Of a stretch of 64,000 nucleotides of DNA, positions 26,369 to 34,978 are shown piece by piece; position 1 is the stretch's first letter, and each line of letters starts with the position of its first letter. This DNA is from Pseudomonadota bacterium (GTDB lineage Bacteria > Pseudomonadota > Gammaproteobacteria > Steroidobacterales > Steroidobacteraceae). The notes under the pieces were generated by a model. It made no database searches. It was not told the DNA's origin and saw only the letters and a program-made list of their open reading frames with translations. The translations under genes and the position numbers were made by a program. The DNA is taken from positions 62,001 through 126,000 of the forward strand of contig JAFEDU010000001.1 of NCBI GenBank assembly GCA_018241425.1, in the 5' to 3' direction.

Positions 26369-27280
26369 ATGCGCTGTACGTTTGGCCTGGTTGCTTGGAT
26401 GCTGGGTGCCGCACTTGCGGCCACCGCGGGCGTGGCCGCCACGGAGCCGGATGCCGTGGCGGCGGTCGCGGTCCTGCGCGCCGGCGGCTGCGGCGGGCGC
26501 GTGGCCCTGAGCGCACCGCTGCTGCACTCGGCCGTACTCGACCAGGCCGCGCAGCGATGGGCCGAGGGCGGGATCCTCACCGCGCAGGGCGGGACGCGCT
26601 ACCCGGACTCGGGCCTCGCTGGAGTACACGTGCAAGCCCCGCCGGCTCGGCTGCTCGAGGTCCTGAGCAGCAACCACTGCTCGCAGCTGGCGGCCCGGGA
26701 GCTCACGCAGGTCGGGGCCTACGCCCGCGGAGTCGAAAGCTGGATCGTCGTCGCCGGACGCCGCTCGGCGCCGGTGGCGGACGCCAATGCGCAGTACGCA
26801 TCGACCGTCCGCCGGGGTGCCGTACCGTCTTCAGTCGCGCCCCCGACCCCGATCGCCGGCTTCTCGCAGGAGCGCGCGCTCGCGCTGGTGAACGCGGTAC
26901 GTGCGCGCGGCACCCGCTGCGGCAACCGGGACTTCGCCCCCGTGCCGCCGTTAAGCCTGTCCGGGTCGCTGGGCAACGTCGCCCAGGGGCATGCGACCGA
27001 CATGGCCCAGCATGGCTACTTCGAGCACACCGATCTTGCAGGCCAAACCCCCGCGGACCGCGTCCGCGCGGTCGGTTATCACGAGAGACTCGTCGGCGAG
27101 AACATCGCCTACGGCTCCCCGACACTCGATGACGTGATGCGCGGCTGGCTCGACAGTCCGGGACACTGCGAGAACATCATGGATCCGCGCTTCGCGCAGA
27201 TGGGCATTGCATCCGACCACGGGCACGGCAGCCGCCAGGGCCTGTACTGGGTCCAGGTATTCGCCGAGCCGACCGCCTGA
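26369..27280 (+). CDS. Secreted tandem CAP-domain protein (SCP/PR-1-like)
   Basis: A 303-residue exported protein. A GGGAGA ribosome site precedes the ATG, and the signal peptide is cleaved near GVAATE. The C-terminal half (about 165-300) is a proper CAP domain: ALALVNAVRARG, GHATDMAQHGYFEHTD with conserved His/Glu, GENIAYG, and WLDSPGHCENIMDP ending in YWVQVFA. The N-terminal half (about 28-135) repeats the same pattern in eroded form (VAVLRAGGCG, SAVLDQAAQRWAEGG, NHCSQLAARELTQVGAYARG), apparently a degenerate duplicate lacking the cavity residues. Bacterial CAP proteins are usually envelope proteins of unclear activity. Confidence 0.88.
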   Translation: MRCTFGLVAWMLGAALAATAGVAATEPDAVAAVAVLRAGGCGGRVALSAPLLHSAVLDQAAQRWAEGGILTAQGGTRYPDSGLAGVHVQAPPARLLEVLSSNHCSQLAARELTQVGAYARGVESWIVVAGRRSAPVADANAQYASTVRRGAVPSSVAPPTPIAGFSQERALALVNAVRARGTRCGNRDFAPVPPLSLSGSLGNVAQGHATDMAQHGYFEHTDLAGQTPADRVRAVGYHERLVGENIAYGSPTLDDVMRGWLDSPGHCENIMDPRFAQMGIASDHGHGSRQGLYWVQVFAEPTA

Positions 27281-27334
27281 ACCCCTGCCAGCGCGACAGG
27301 TGTGTCACGGGTGGCACGCCGCTGGCGCATTCGT

Positions 27335-27349
27335 CGGGAAATTTTCCCG
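27335..27349. promoter_or_regulatory. Inverted repeat CGGGAAA-T-TTTCCCG upstream of a TonB receptor
   Basis: A perfect seven-base inverted repeat around one central T lies about 90 bases before the receptor start. It could bind a dimeric regulator, for instance the NarL-type response regulator encoded downstream. No clear -35/-10 pair is visible next to it. Confidence 0.45.
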
Positions 27350-27441
27350 GGATGGATCCCGTAGTCTCCCCCTGAGCGCCACCACCGTCCGGGATATGCC
27401 CGGCCGTGCAATGGGCGCATCACGAGGGAAGGGGGAAGCGG

Positions 27442-29856
27442 GTGCCGAACGTGTGGGGGCAGCGCGGGCTGCCGGGAATCGCTTTGACCCTGGGACTGTT
27501 GCCGGGTATCGCCACCGCAGCACCCGATGCCGCGGATGCTCCCGGCAATGGCGCCGCCAATGCCGCCGCCACGCGCGAACTCCCGGAAGTGCTCGTCATC
27601 GGCACGACCCCGCTGCCGGGGTTCGGGCTGCCGCTGAACCAGGTGGCGACCAACGTGCAGACCGCCGACAGCGAGGACCTCAAGCGCTCGCAGGCCAACG
27701 ACGTCGCGGACTACCTCAACCGCAGCTTCACCGGCGTCAACGCCAGCGAGAGCGCCAACAACCCCTTCCAGATCGACGTGCTCTACCACGGCTTCACGGC
27801 TTCCCCCCTCCTGGGCACGCCCGAGGGGCTGTCCGTGTACGTCGATGGTGTGCGGGTGAACGAGTCGTTCGGCGACACAGTGAACTGGGACCTGATCCCC
27901 GAGAGTGCCGTCTCGACGGTGTCGCTGATCTCCGGCTCCAACCCGGTCTTCGGACTCAATACCCTGGGCGGTGCGCTGTCGATCCAGACCAAGAGCGGCC
28001 ACGACAACCCCGGCACCCAGTTCGAGGCCTATGGCGGCTCCTTCGGGCGCCGCTCGTTCGAGGGCGAAAGCGGCGGGTCGCTCGGCGCCTTCGACTACTT
28101 CGCCACCGTGCGCTACTTCGAGGAGACCGGCTGGCGGGATACTTCCCCGTCGCGTCTGTGGCAGGCCTTCGGCAAGGTGGGCTGGCAGACCGAGACCACG
28201 GACCTGGACCTGAGCTACACCTACGCCGACACCGACCTCACGGGCAACGGGGCCGTGCCGCAGTCCATGTACGCCTACCGGCGCGAGACCAGCTACACCC
28301 CGGACGTCACCCAGAACCTGCTGCACTTCGTGAACCTCACCGGCACGCAGATGCTGGACGAGCACTGGCTGCTGTCGGGCAACGCGTTCTACCGGCGCCT
28401 GGCGACGACCGCGAGCAACGGCAGCAACAACGACAACTACCTGGCCGACACCTACGCGGGGCCGCCGCTGGACTGCGGCGCGCAGGATTCGCGGGCCGCG
28501 ATCGCCTACTGCTCGCAGGCCGCGACCCAGGTGTCGCTCGTGACGCAGAGGAGCTGGGGCGGGGGCGTGCAGCTGACCGATTCGCAGGACCTTGGTGGCT
28601 GGAAGAACCAGGCGATCCTGGGTGCTGACTACACCGCGGCCGACGACGTGTTCAGCCAGAACTTCCTCTACGGCGCTTTTGCGCCCGACCGCACGCTCGA
28701 GTACTTCGCAAGCCCCCTGAACAACGAGACCGTCATCGCGCTCTCGGGCAGCAACCGCATCTTCGGCACCTACTTCACCGACACGCTCTCCCCGCGGCCT
28801 TGGCTGCACGTGACGCTCGCCGCCCGCTACAACCGCAACACCGAGGCGCTCGACGGCTACAGCATCGACACCGACGTCGGGGACTACGGCCAGGGCTTCG
28901 ACGAAGCGAGTCCGGTGACCGGCAACCACACCTTCAGCCGCCTGAACCCTTCGCTTGGCGTCACCTTCACCCCGACCGAGGCGCTGACCTACTACGCCAA
29001 CTACAACGAGGCGAGTCGCGCCCCGACGGTGATCGAGCTCGGCTGCGCCAACCCGCAGCAGCCCTGCGGGCTGCCGAACGACTTCGCGAGCGACCCCGAT
29101 CTCAAGCAGGTCGTGGCGAGGACCTTCGAGGTCGGGGTGCGCGGACAGCTTGCCGGCGAGCGCCTGAACTTCAGCGCCGACGTGTTCCGGGTCACCAACC
29201 GCGACGACATCCAGTTCATCGCCACGACCACCAACGCCGGGTACTTCGCGAACGTCGGCACCACGCGCCGCGAGGGCGTGGACCTGGGGCTCGGCGGCAA
29301 GCTCGGGGCGCTGACGTGGCGGCTCGCGTACAGCTACGTGCAGGCCACCTTCGAGTCGGACTTCGAGGTGAGCGCGGAGTCCAACAGCACCGCGGACGCC
29401 AACGGCAACATCCAGGTGCGCGCCGGGGACCGCCTGCCGCTGGTGCCCCTGCACACCGGGCGGCTGCTCCTCGACTACGCCCTCTCGCCGCGGCTCGAGA
29501 TCGGCGGCAACCTGGTCGCGGTGTCGGGCTCCTACCTGCACGGCAACGAGAACAACGCCAACCAGGCCGGCGGCACGAACGGCGAGGGCGCCTACATCCA
29601 GGGCAGCGGCTGGATCCCGGGCTACGTGGTGGTGAACCTCGAGGGCACCTGGCACGCGAGTCCCCACCTGGACGTGTTCGCGCGCGTGGTCAACCTCTTC
29701 GACCGTCAGTACGCCACCGGCGGGTTCCTCACCACGAACACCTTCACGCCCGGCGGCGCGTTCAAGACCGATCCGGACACCTGGACGAACGAGAACGCCA
29801 TCTCCCCGGGGGCCCCGCTCGGGGTGTGGGCCGGGGTGCGCCTGCGGCTGAACTAA
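27442..29856 (+). CDS. TonB-dependent outer-membrane receptor
   Basis: An 804-residue outer-membrane transporter. GTG at 27442 has a GGGGG ribosome site six bases upstream and opens a signal peptide ending GIATAAP; another GTG at 27406 is in frame but lacks a site. The plug shows LPEVLVIGTTPLPGFG, NDVADYLNRSFTGV, SVYVDGVRVNESFGD and NTLGGALSIQTKSG. The barrel has YNEASRAPTVIELGCA and a C-terminal WAGVRLRLN that lacks the usual final aromatic residue. The HGFTASPLLGTPEGLSVYVDG pattern belongs to a TonB receptor group not tied to one substrate. A sensor kinase and response regulator follow on the same strand, so the three may form a uptake-and-sense unit. Confidence 0.95.
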   Translation: MPNVWGQRGLPGIALTLGLLPGIATAAPDAADAPGNGAANAAATRELPEVLVIGTTPLPGFGLPLNQVATNVQTADSEDLKRSQANDVADYLNRSFTGVNASESANNPFQIDVLYHGFTASPLLGTPEGLSVYVDGVRVNESFGDTVNWDLIPESAVSTVSLISGSNPVFGLNTLGGALSIQTKSGHDNPGTQFEAYGGSFGRRSFEGESGGSLGAFDYFATVRYFEETGWRDTSPSRLWQAFGKVGWQTETTDLDLSYTYADTDLTGNGAVPQSMYAYRRETSYTPDVTQNLLHFVNLTGTQMLDEHWLLSGNAFYRRLATTASNGSNNDNYLADTYAGPPLDCGAQDSRAAIAYCSQAATQVSLVTQRSWGGGVQLTDSQDLGGWKNQAILGADYTAADDVFSQNFLYGAFAPDRTLEYFASPLNNETVIALSGSNRIFGTYFTDTLSPRPWLHVTLAARYNRNTEALDGYSIDTDVGDYGQGFDEASPVTGNHTFSRLNPSLGVTFTPTEALTYYANYNEASRAPTVIELGCANPQQPCGLPNDFASDPDLKQVVARTFEVGVRGQLAGERLNFSADVFRVTNRDDIQFIATTTNAGYFANVGTTRREGVDLGLGGKLGALTWRLAYSYVQATFESDFEVSAESNSTADANGNIQVRAGDRLPLVPLHTGRLLLDYALSPRLEIGGNLVAVSGSYLHGNENNANQAGGTNGEGAYIQGSGWIPGYVVVNLEGTWHASPHLDVFARVVNLFDRQYATGGFLTTNTFTPGGAFKTDPDTWTNENAISPGAPLGVWAGVRLRLN

Positions 29857-29975
29857 AGGCGAGCGCCCGCCGCCGGCTTGCCGCGGGCGGCCAAAGACCG
29901 CAACACTTGGGCGCCGGAGCCGCAGGTGCCCGACGGGAACCTGCGAGGACCTCCGCCGCCACGGGGAGATTGCGG

Positions 29976-31337
29976 ATGTACCTTCATACCCGGCTGCTGC
30001 TGGGGATCCTCGCGATCACGCTGCTCGCGCTCGCAGTGAGCGTCGCCGTCCCGCTCGCTTCGCTGCGCCAGGACGTCTCGCGCGAGACGGGCGCCTCGCT
30101 GCAGCTGGCGCACCTCTTGTTCGACATCGAGGCCTCCGCACGCGACAGCGACAGTGCCGAGGCCGCGCGGGCTGCCGCCGCCCGGGAGATTCACCAGGCG
30201 CAGCACCTGCGCCATGTCAGCCTCACGCTGGCCGACCCCCAGGGCCAGGTCCTGGCGGCCACCCCGGGCGGACGGCCGGCGCAGAGCTGGCTCGCGCGGC
30301 TGCTCCTGCCGACGGAGACCGGGCGCGCGGTCGACTATCCGCTCAGCTACCGGGGCGAGCCGCTCGGCGTCCTGCGCGTGGAGGCCAACCCGCTGTCCGA
30401 GTTCGAGGAGCTCGAGGACCGGGTGACGAGCGACATGGCGCTGCTCGCGCTAGCGATCCTCGCGATGGCCGTCAGCATCTACGGCATCGTGCGCCGTGGC
30501 CTGCGCCCGGTCGGCCAGATCAAGGAAGCCCTCACGCGCCTCGCCGGGGGTGACCTCGAGGCGCGCCTGCCGCGCTTCGGGCTCAAGGACCTGGGCGAGA
30601 TCGGGGAGGGGTTCAATCACACCGCGCAGGTGCTGAACGATGCCGCGCACGCACGCCGCGAGCTGACGCGGCGCCTGAACCAGGTCGAGGAGGCCGAGCG
30701 CACGCGCCTGTCGCGCGAACTGCACGACGAGCTTGGGCAGAGCCTGACGGCGATCAAGGTGGATGCGGTGTACATCGCGCGCGAGGCGGCCGGCCGCGCC
30801 CCGCAGATCGAGACCTGCGCGCGGGGCATCGAGAACCTCGCCACCGGGGTGATGGACCTCATCCGCGGCATGCTCGCCCGGCTGCGCCCGCACGCGCTCG
30901 AGACCGTCGGGTTGCGGGAGTCGCTGCGCGAGCTGATCGCCGGCTGGGAAGCGCGCCTGTCCGGGCGCTTCCAGTGCTCGCTCGTCATGGGCGAGTCGGT
31001 GGACGAGCTCCCGGCCGAGCTGAATGTCGCGCTCTACCGCCTGGTGCAGGAGTGCCTCACCAACGCGGTGCGCCACTCGCAGGCACGGGCGCTCGCCATC
31101 CGGCTGACGGCCGAGCGGGCGGCCGAGGCCGGGCTGCCGGCCGGCGTGCGCCTGCGGGTCCAGGAATCCGGCGGCGAGGCGCAGGCGGCACCGGCCGCCG
31201 AGGGTGGCATGGGGGTGCTCGGGATGCGCGAGCGCGTGGAATCCCTGGGCGGGCAGCTGCAACTGTCGCCCACGCCCACGGGGCTCACCATCGAAGCATG
31301 GCTGCCGCTCGTAAGCCCGGAGTCCGTCGATGGCTGA
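29976..31337 (+). CDS. NarL-type membrane sensor histidine kinase
   Basis: A 453-residue inner-membrane kinase. The ATG has GGGGAGA upstream. TM1 is residues 7-29, a small periplasmic domain runs to about 150, TM2 is about 153-171, and HAMP is about 172-225. The HisKA_3 box EEAERTRLSRELHDELGQSL has phospho-acceptor His250. The N box LVQECLTNAVRHSQA is intact. The next glycine box, normally DNGxG, reads VQESGGE, while the following GMGVLGMRERVESLGG is conserved. The ATP site is therefore slightly degenerate but plausibly active. Its stop overlaps the response-regulator start by eight bases, so the pair is co-translated. Confidence 0.93.
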   Translation: MYLHTRLLLGILAITLLALAVSVAVPLASLRQDVSRETGASLQLAHLLFDIEASARDSDSAEAARAAAAREIHQAQHLRHVSLTLADPQGQVLAATPGGRPAQSWLARLLLPTETGRAVDYPLSYRGEPLGVLRVEANPLSEFEELEDRVTSDMALLALAILAMAVSIYGIVRRGLRPVGQIKEALTRLAGGDLEARLPRFGLKDLGEIGEGFNHTAQVLNDAAHARRELTRRLNQVEEAERTRLSRELHDELGQSLTAIKVDAVYIAREAAGRAPQIETCARGIENLATGVMDLIRGMLARLRPHALETVGLRESLRELIAGWEARLSGRFQCSLVMGESVDELPAELNVALYRLVQECLTNAVRHSQARALAIRLTAERAAEAGLPAGVRLRVQESGGEAQAAPAAEGGMGVLGMRERVESLGGQLQLSPTPTGLTIEAWLPLVSPESVDG

Positions 31338-31992
31338 GGTGCGTGCGGTACGGATCCTGCTGGTCGACGACCACGCGGTCGTGCGTGCCGGCTACCGCCG
31401 CTTTCTCGAGCAGGAGCCTGGGTATACGGTGATCGGGGAGGCCGGCTCCGCCGAGGAGGCCTATCAGCAGCTGCAGCACCTGAGCCCCGACGTCGTGGTG
31501 CTCGACCTGAGCATGCCGGGCGAAGGCGGACTGTCGGGGCTGCGGCGCTTCAAGCTGCGCTGGCCGCTCTTGCCGGTGCTGGTGTTCAGCATGCACGACC
31601 ACCTGGCCTTCGCGCTCCAGGCCCTGCGGGCCGGCGCCAACGGCTACGTGACCAAGAGCAGCGAACCGGAGTTCATGGTGGCGGCGGTCAGGCGCGTGCT
31701 CGAAGGAGAGCTGGCCGTGAGTCCGGACCTCGCCGCGCGTCTCGGGCGCGCGGGCAGTGCAACGGCGCAGCCGACCCTCGGGCTCACGGTGCGGGAATTC
31801 GACATCTTCCGCCTCATCGCGAGCGGCAAGACCCACGAGGAAATCGCAGGACTGCTTTCCCTAAGCACCAAGACCGTCACCAACCTGCATTCGCTGATCC
31901 GCCAGAAGCTCGGCATCGGCAGCGACATCGAGCTGTTCCAGATCGCGGTCGAGTGCGGGGCGGTGGCGGCCCGGGGGCCACACAGCGGCTAG
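31330..31992 (+). CDS. NarL/LuxR-type response regulator
   Basis: A 220-residue two-domain regulator. The receiver has the acidic pair in ILLVDDHAVVR, phospho-acceptor Asp59 (VVVLDLSMP), the Ser of VFSMHDH and Lys in GYVTKSS. The C-terminal LuxR helix-turn-helix reads LTVREFDIFRLIASGKTHEEIAGLLSLSTKTVTNL. It is coupled to the upstream kinase and is expected to be its partner. Its stop overlaps the stop of the convergent peroxiredoxin-like gene. The target is unknown; the upstream TonB receptor is a reasonable candidate. Confidence 0.95.
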   Translation: MAEVRAVRILLVDDHAVVRAGYRRFLEQEPGYTVIGEAGSAEEAYQQLQHLSPDVVVLDLSMPGEGGLSGLRRFKLRWPLLPVLVFSMHDHLAFALQALRAGANGYVTKSSEPEFMVAAVRRVLEGELAVSPDLAARLGRAGSATAQPTLGLTVREFDIFRLIASGKTHEEIAGLLSLSTKTVTNLHSLIRQKLGIGSDIELFQIAVECGAVAARGPHSG

Positions 31993-32531
31993 CGCCAGCG
32001 CGCGCTCCAGTGCGCGCGCAGCGCCGCCCCGGTGGCATCGCGATCGCCGCCACGCGTGCGCGCGGCATCGGCCCACCCCAGGAATTCCAGCGGCGAGGGC
32101 ACATCCGCGAGGGTCGGGTAGGTATAAGTGCGCCGGATCTCGACGGCATCGTCCACGACCATGACGAAGCGGCGTGCGCCGAGGGCATCGATGTGCGCGC
32201 GCAGCGCCGCGGCGCGCAGGTCGAAGGTGCGCCCCTGCGGATGCGCGAGCGGCGCCAGGAGCACGCGGCGCGTGTCATCGCTCACCTGGGCGATCCAGGT
32301 CCCCACCACCTCCGCGGCGCTGCGGGCGAGGGCGAGGGGACGGATGCGGGCGGCCGTGAAGGCACGCTGGATCAGCCCGAGCCAGCGGTCCATCTCCAGG
32401 TCACAGCGGATGAAGTCCTCGGGGTGTGAGAACAGGACCGCCCAGCCCTCGCGCAGCCAGTGGCGCAGGGCGACGCTGTGGCGTTCGGACTCTTCCGGGA
32501 GCGGCATGGGCGACAGGAGCAGTGTGGCCAT
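31989..32531 (-). CDS. Degenerate peroxiredoxin-like protein
   Basis: A 180-residue cytosolic protein. The start MATLLLSPMP has a perfect GGAGG six bases upstream. The segment GWAVLFSHPEDFIRC (Cys43) matches the 1-Cys peroxiredoxin (Prx6/AhpC-TSA) active-site strand, normally LFSHPxDFTPVCTTE. The later IRRTYTYPTLADVPSPLEFLGWAD matches the Prx6 C-terminal part. The catalytic PxxxTxxC motif is altered: Thr is replaced and Cys43 sits one position early. Much of the middle is divergent. It may have lost peroxidase activity or use a different geometry. It converges with the response regulator, the stops overlapping. Confidence 0.72.
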   Translation of the reverse strand: MATLLLSPMPLPEESERHSVALRHWLREGWAVLFSHPEDFIRCDLEMDRWLGLIQRAFTAARIRPLALARSAAEVVGTWIAQVSDDTRRVLLAPLAHPQGRTFDLRAAALRAHIDALGARRFVMVVDDAVEIRRTYTYPTLADVPSPLEFLGWADAARTRGGDRDATGAALRAHWSARWR

Positions 32532-32743
32532 CTTCGACCTCCGTTGCAGTAGGTGCAGTGTGCAGCGGGGGCAGTAGCGATTGCAGTCGCGGGGCGGTCT
32601 GAACTGCGTTACAGCGCGCGCCTTGCGCAGCCAACGGGCGTGGGCCATGCTCGCAGCCAGAGGCAGTGGCGCCGGGGCGAGAGACCCGGCCCACTGCTCC
32701 GGCCGGTCGCCTGCGAGAACGACACAACAACGAGGCAAGCACC

Positions 32744-33325
32744 ATGAACGATCCCCTGACTCCCCTCAACAAGACCCTGGCGGCGGGCCTCGATCACCTG
32801 CGGCACGCCTGGGGATGGTTCGTGGCGCTCGGCGTGGCGCTCATCATCCTGGGCGCGATCTGCATCCTGGGCGAGGTCGAGACCACGTTGATCACGGTGA
32901 TCGTGCTCGGCTGGTTCCTGGTGATCGGCGGCGTGATCGCGCTGGTCCACACCTTCAGGACCCGCACCTGGAGCGGCTTCTTCCTGTACCTCGCGAGCGC
33001 GGTGCTGCGCCTGCTCACCGGCTTCCTCCTCATCCGCTGGCCGCTGGTCGGGGCGGTGAGCCTGACGCTGATCCTCGCGACGCTCTTCATCGTCGGCGGC
33101 GTGTTCCGCGCGGTCGGCGCGGCGAGCCTGCGGTTCCCGAACTGGGGATGGACCGCCGCCTCGGGCGTCCTGGCGCTGGTGCTGGGCGTGCTCCTCCTGT
33201 GGGAGTTGCCGACGTCCAGCCTGTGGTTCCTGGGGCTCGCGGTCGGGATCGACCTGATCTTCGAGGGCACGGGACTCATGACGGTCGGGTTCGCCCTCAG
33301 GAGGGGCGTCCTGCCGGTGCGCTGA
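32744..33325 (+). CDS. HdeD-like DUF308 membrane protein
   Basis: A 193-residue integral membrane protein with about six hydrophobic helices in three hairpins, each with the Gly-rich pattern typical of HdeD/DUF308 (ALIILGAICILGEVETTL, GWFLVIGGVIALVHTF, FIVGGVFRAVGA). HdeD supports acid resistance in Escherichia coli, but most homologues are uncharacterised. The ATG at 32744 has GAGGCAAGCACC before it, a fair ribosome site. It stands alone between the divergent peroxiredoxin-like gene and the beta-lactamase. Confidence 0.88.
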   Translation: MNDPLTPLNKTLAAGLDHLRHAWGWFVALGVALIILGAICILGEVETTLITVIVLGWFLVIGGVIALVHTFRTRTWSGFFLYLASAVLRLLTGFLLIRWPLVGAVSLTLILATLFIVGGVFRAVGAASLRFPNWGWTAASGVLALVLGVLLLWELPTSSLWFLGLAVGIDLIFEGTGLMTVGFALRRGVLPVR

Positions 33326-33486
33326 GGGCTCCGCGGGGGGCCGGCACTGGCAGCCGGATCCTGCAAGTGCTGGCAATCTTTCAGCTGTAATCCAACTCGG
33401 CCGGGGCGCATGGAATGCGCCGCGACAGCCGTCCGCGCGGTCGTCTAAGATCCAGCGCCATTGGGGCTTCGGTCGCCCCGCGGGTG

Positions 33487-34317
33487 ATGTCGCTTATGGT
33501 CCGCTTCGCAGCAGGGCTCCTTGGGCTCTTCGGGATCGGCTTGGCCTCCCTCGGCGGCGCGGCCCCCTTGTGCACGCTGATCGTGGATGCGGGCACGGGA
33601 GCGGTCGTCTATGAGCGCGGGCACTGCGCCGAGCGGGTGACGCCGGCCTCCACCTTCAAGGTTCCCCTCGCGCTGATCGGGTATGACTCCGGCTATCTCA
33701 CCGATGAGCACCATCCGGCCCTGCCGTACCGCGAGGGCTACGTGGCGACCGACCCGAGCTGGAAGACCACGGTGGATCCCACGAGCTGGATCACCAATTC
33801 GGTCGTCTGGTACTCCCAGCAGCTGACGACCTGGCTCGGTCCTGAGCGGCTGCAGCGCTACGTCGACCGCTTCGGCTACGGCAACCGCGACCTGCGCGGT
33901 AACCCGGGCATGAACGACGGGCTCACCCAGGCATGGCTGGATTCCTCGCTGCGCATCTCCCCGAAGGAGCAGGTCGCGTTCCTGGCGAAGGTCGTGAACC
34001 GCCAGCTGGGGCTCGCGCCGAAGGCGTACGACATGACGGCGCGCATCACCGCCGTGGGTAAACTTCCCGGGGGCTGGGACGTTCACGGCAAGAGCGGCAC
34101 GGGGTTCGGCCTGAAGCTCGACGGCAGTGGACCGGACCTTACACGGCAGGTCGGCTGGTTCGTAGGCTGGGCCGTCAGGGACACCCGCACCGTCGTGTTC
34201 GCGGCTGCGGGCATCGACGAACAGCCGGAACCGACGCGCGCCGGGGTGCGCCTGAAGCAGGCATTCTTGGCCGAGCTGCCCCGGCTCCTGGACAAGGCGG
34301 CACCCGGAACACCCTGA
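33487..34317 (+). CDS. Class D (OXA-type) serine beta-lactamase
   Basis: A 276-residue periplasmic penicilloyl-serine hydrolase with all class D motifs in order: Ser55-Thr-Phe-Lys58 (nucleophile and carbamylated lysine), Ser105-Val-Val, Tyr131-Gly-Asn133, Trp150 with WLDSSLRIS (the Trp that stabilises the carbamate), and Lys202-Ser-Gly. A signal peptide precedes LCTLIVDAGTG. Start is ATG 33487 or 33496; a GGTGAT sits before the second. It is flanked by chromosomal housekeeping-like genes with no insertion sequence or integron, so it looks intrinsic rather than acquired. Spectrum cannot be predicted. Confidence 0.95.
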   Translation: MSLMVRFAAGLLGLFGIGLASLGGAAPLCTLIVDAGTGAVVYERGHCAERVTPASTFKVPLALIGYDSGYLTDEHHPALPYREGYVATDPSWKTTVDPTSWITNSVVWYSQQLTTWLGPERLQRYVDRFGYGNRDLRGNPGMNDGLTQAWLDSSLRISPKEQVAFLAKVVNRQLGLAPKAYDMTARITAVGKLPGGWDVHGKSGTGFGLKLDGSGPDLTRQVGWFVGWAVRDTRTVVFAAAGIDEQPEPTRAGVRLKQAFLAELPRLLDKAAPGTP

Positions 34318-34381
34318 ATTCAAGGCCCGGCGCCGACCTTGGTATGCTTCTTCGGGGCCGGAAGATGACGGGAGTGGATCG

Positions 34382-34978
34382 ATGAAACACGACATGTGGA
34401 GTCGCCTCAGCCTCAGCCTCGGCGCCCTGGCACTGGTGACGGCGCTGTCCGCGGCACCGGCCCGCGCTGATGATCCCGCCGTGCCGGCGGTGTGGACCCA
34501 GAAGAAACTGCTGTTCACCTACATGGGCTTCACCTCGCGTTACTCCTGCGATGGCCTGCGCGACAAGGTGAAGCGCACGCTCCTGGACCTGGGGGCGCGC
34601 GCCTCGGACCTGAAGCTGACCTACACCGGGTGTTCCAGTGGCTTCGGGCGTCCGAGCCCGTTCCCGGGCGTCGCCATCACCGCGCAGGTGCTCGAGCCGG
34701 TCGGCGACAAGGGGCCGCCGCCGGATGCGACCGTGGTTTCCGCGCACTGGAAGAACGTGGTGATTGCGCCCAAGGGCAACCCGCTTTCGGCGGCCGGGGA
34801 CTGCGAGCTGACCGAGCAGATCAAACAGCGCATCCTGCCCCTGTTCACCACGCGCAACGTCGACTACAGCTCCACCTGCGTGCCGAACCAGCTGACGGTC
34901 GGCGGCACCAAGCTCAGCACCGACGTGCTGATCGCCGATCCCCCGCCGCCGAAGGCGGCCGCGGCCGGTTCCCCGTGA
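34382..34978 (+). CDS. Exported protein of unknown function
   Basis: A 198-residue protein with a signal peptide cleaved near APARADD. The mature part has four cysteines (in RYSCDGL, TGCSSG, GDCELTEQ, SSTCVPN), probably two disulfides, and a Pro/Ala-rich tail. I do not recognise the family. Its TGA overlaps the GTG start of the next gene (GTGA), so the two are translationally coupled and probably work in the same compartment. Confidence 0.8.
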   Translation: MKHDMWSRLSLSLGALALVTALSAAPARADDPAVPAVWTQKKLLFTYMGFTSRYSCDGLRDKVKRTLLDLGARASDLKLTYTGCSSGFGRPSPFPGVAITAQVLEPVGDKGPPPDATVVSAHWKNVVIAPKGNPLSAAGDCELTEQIKQRILPLFTTRNVDYSSTCVPNQLTVGGTKLSTDVLIADPPPPKAAAAGSP

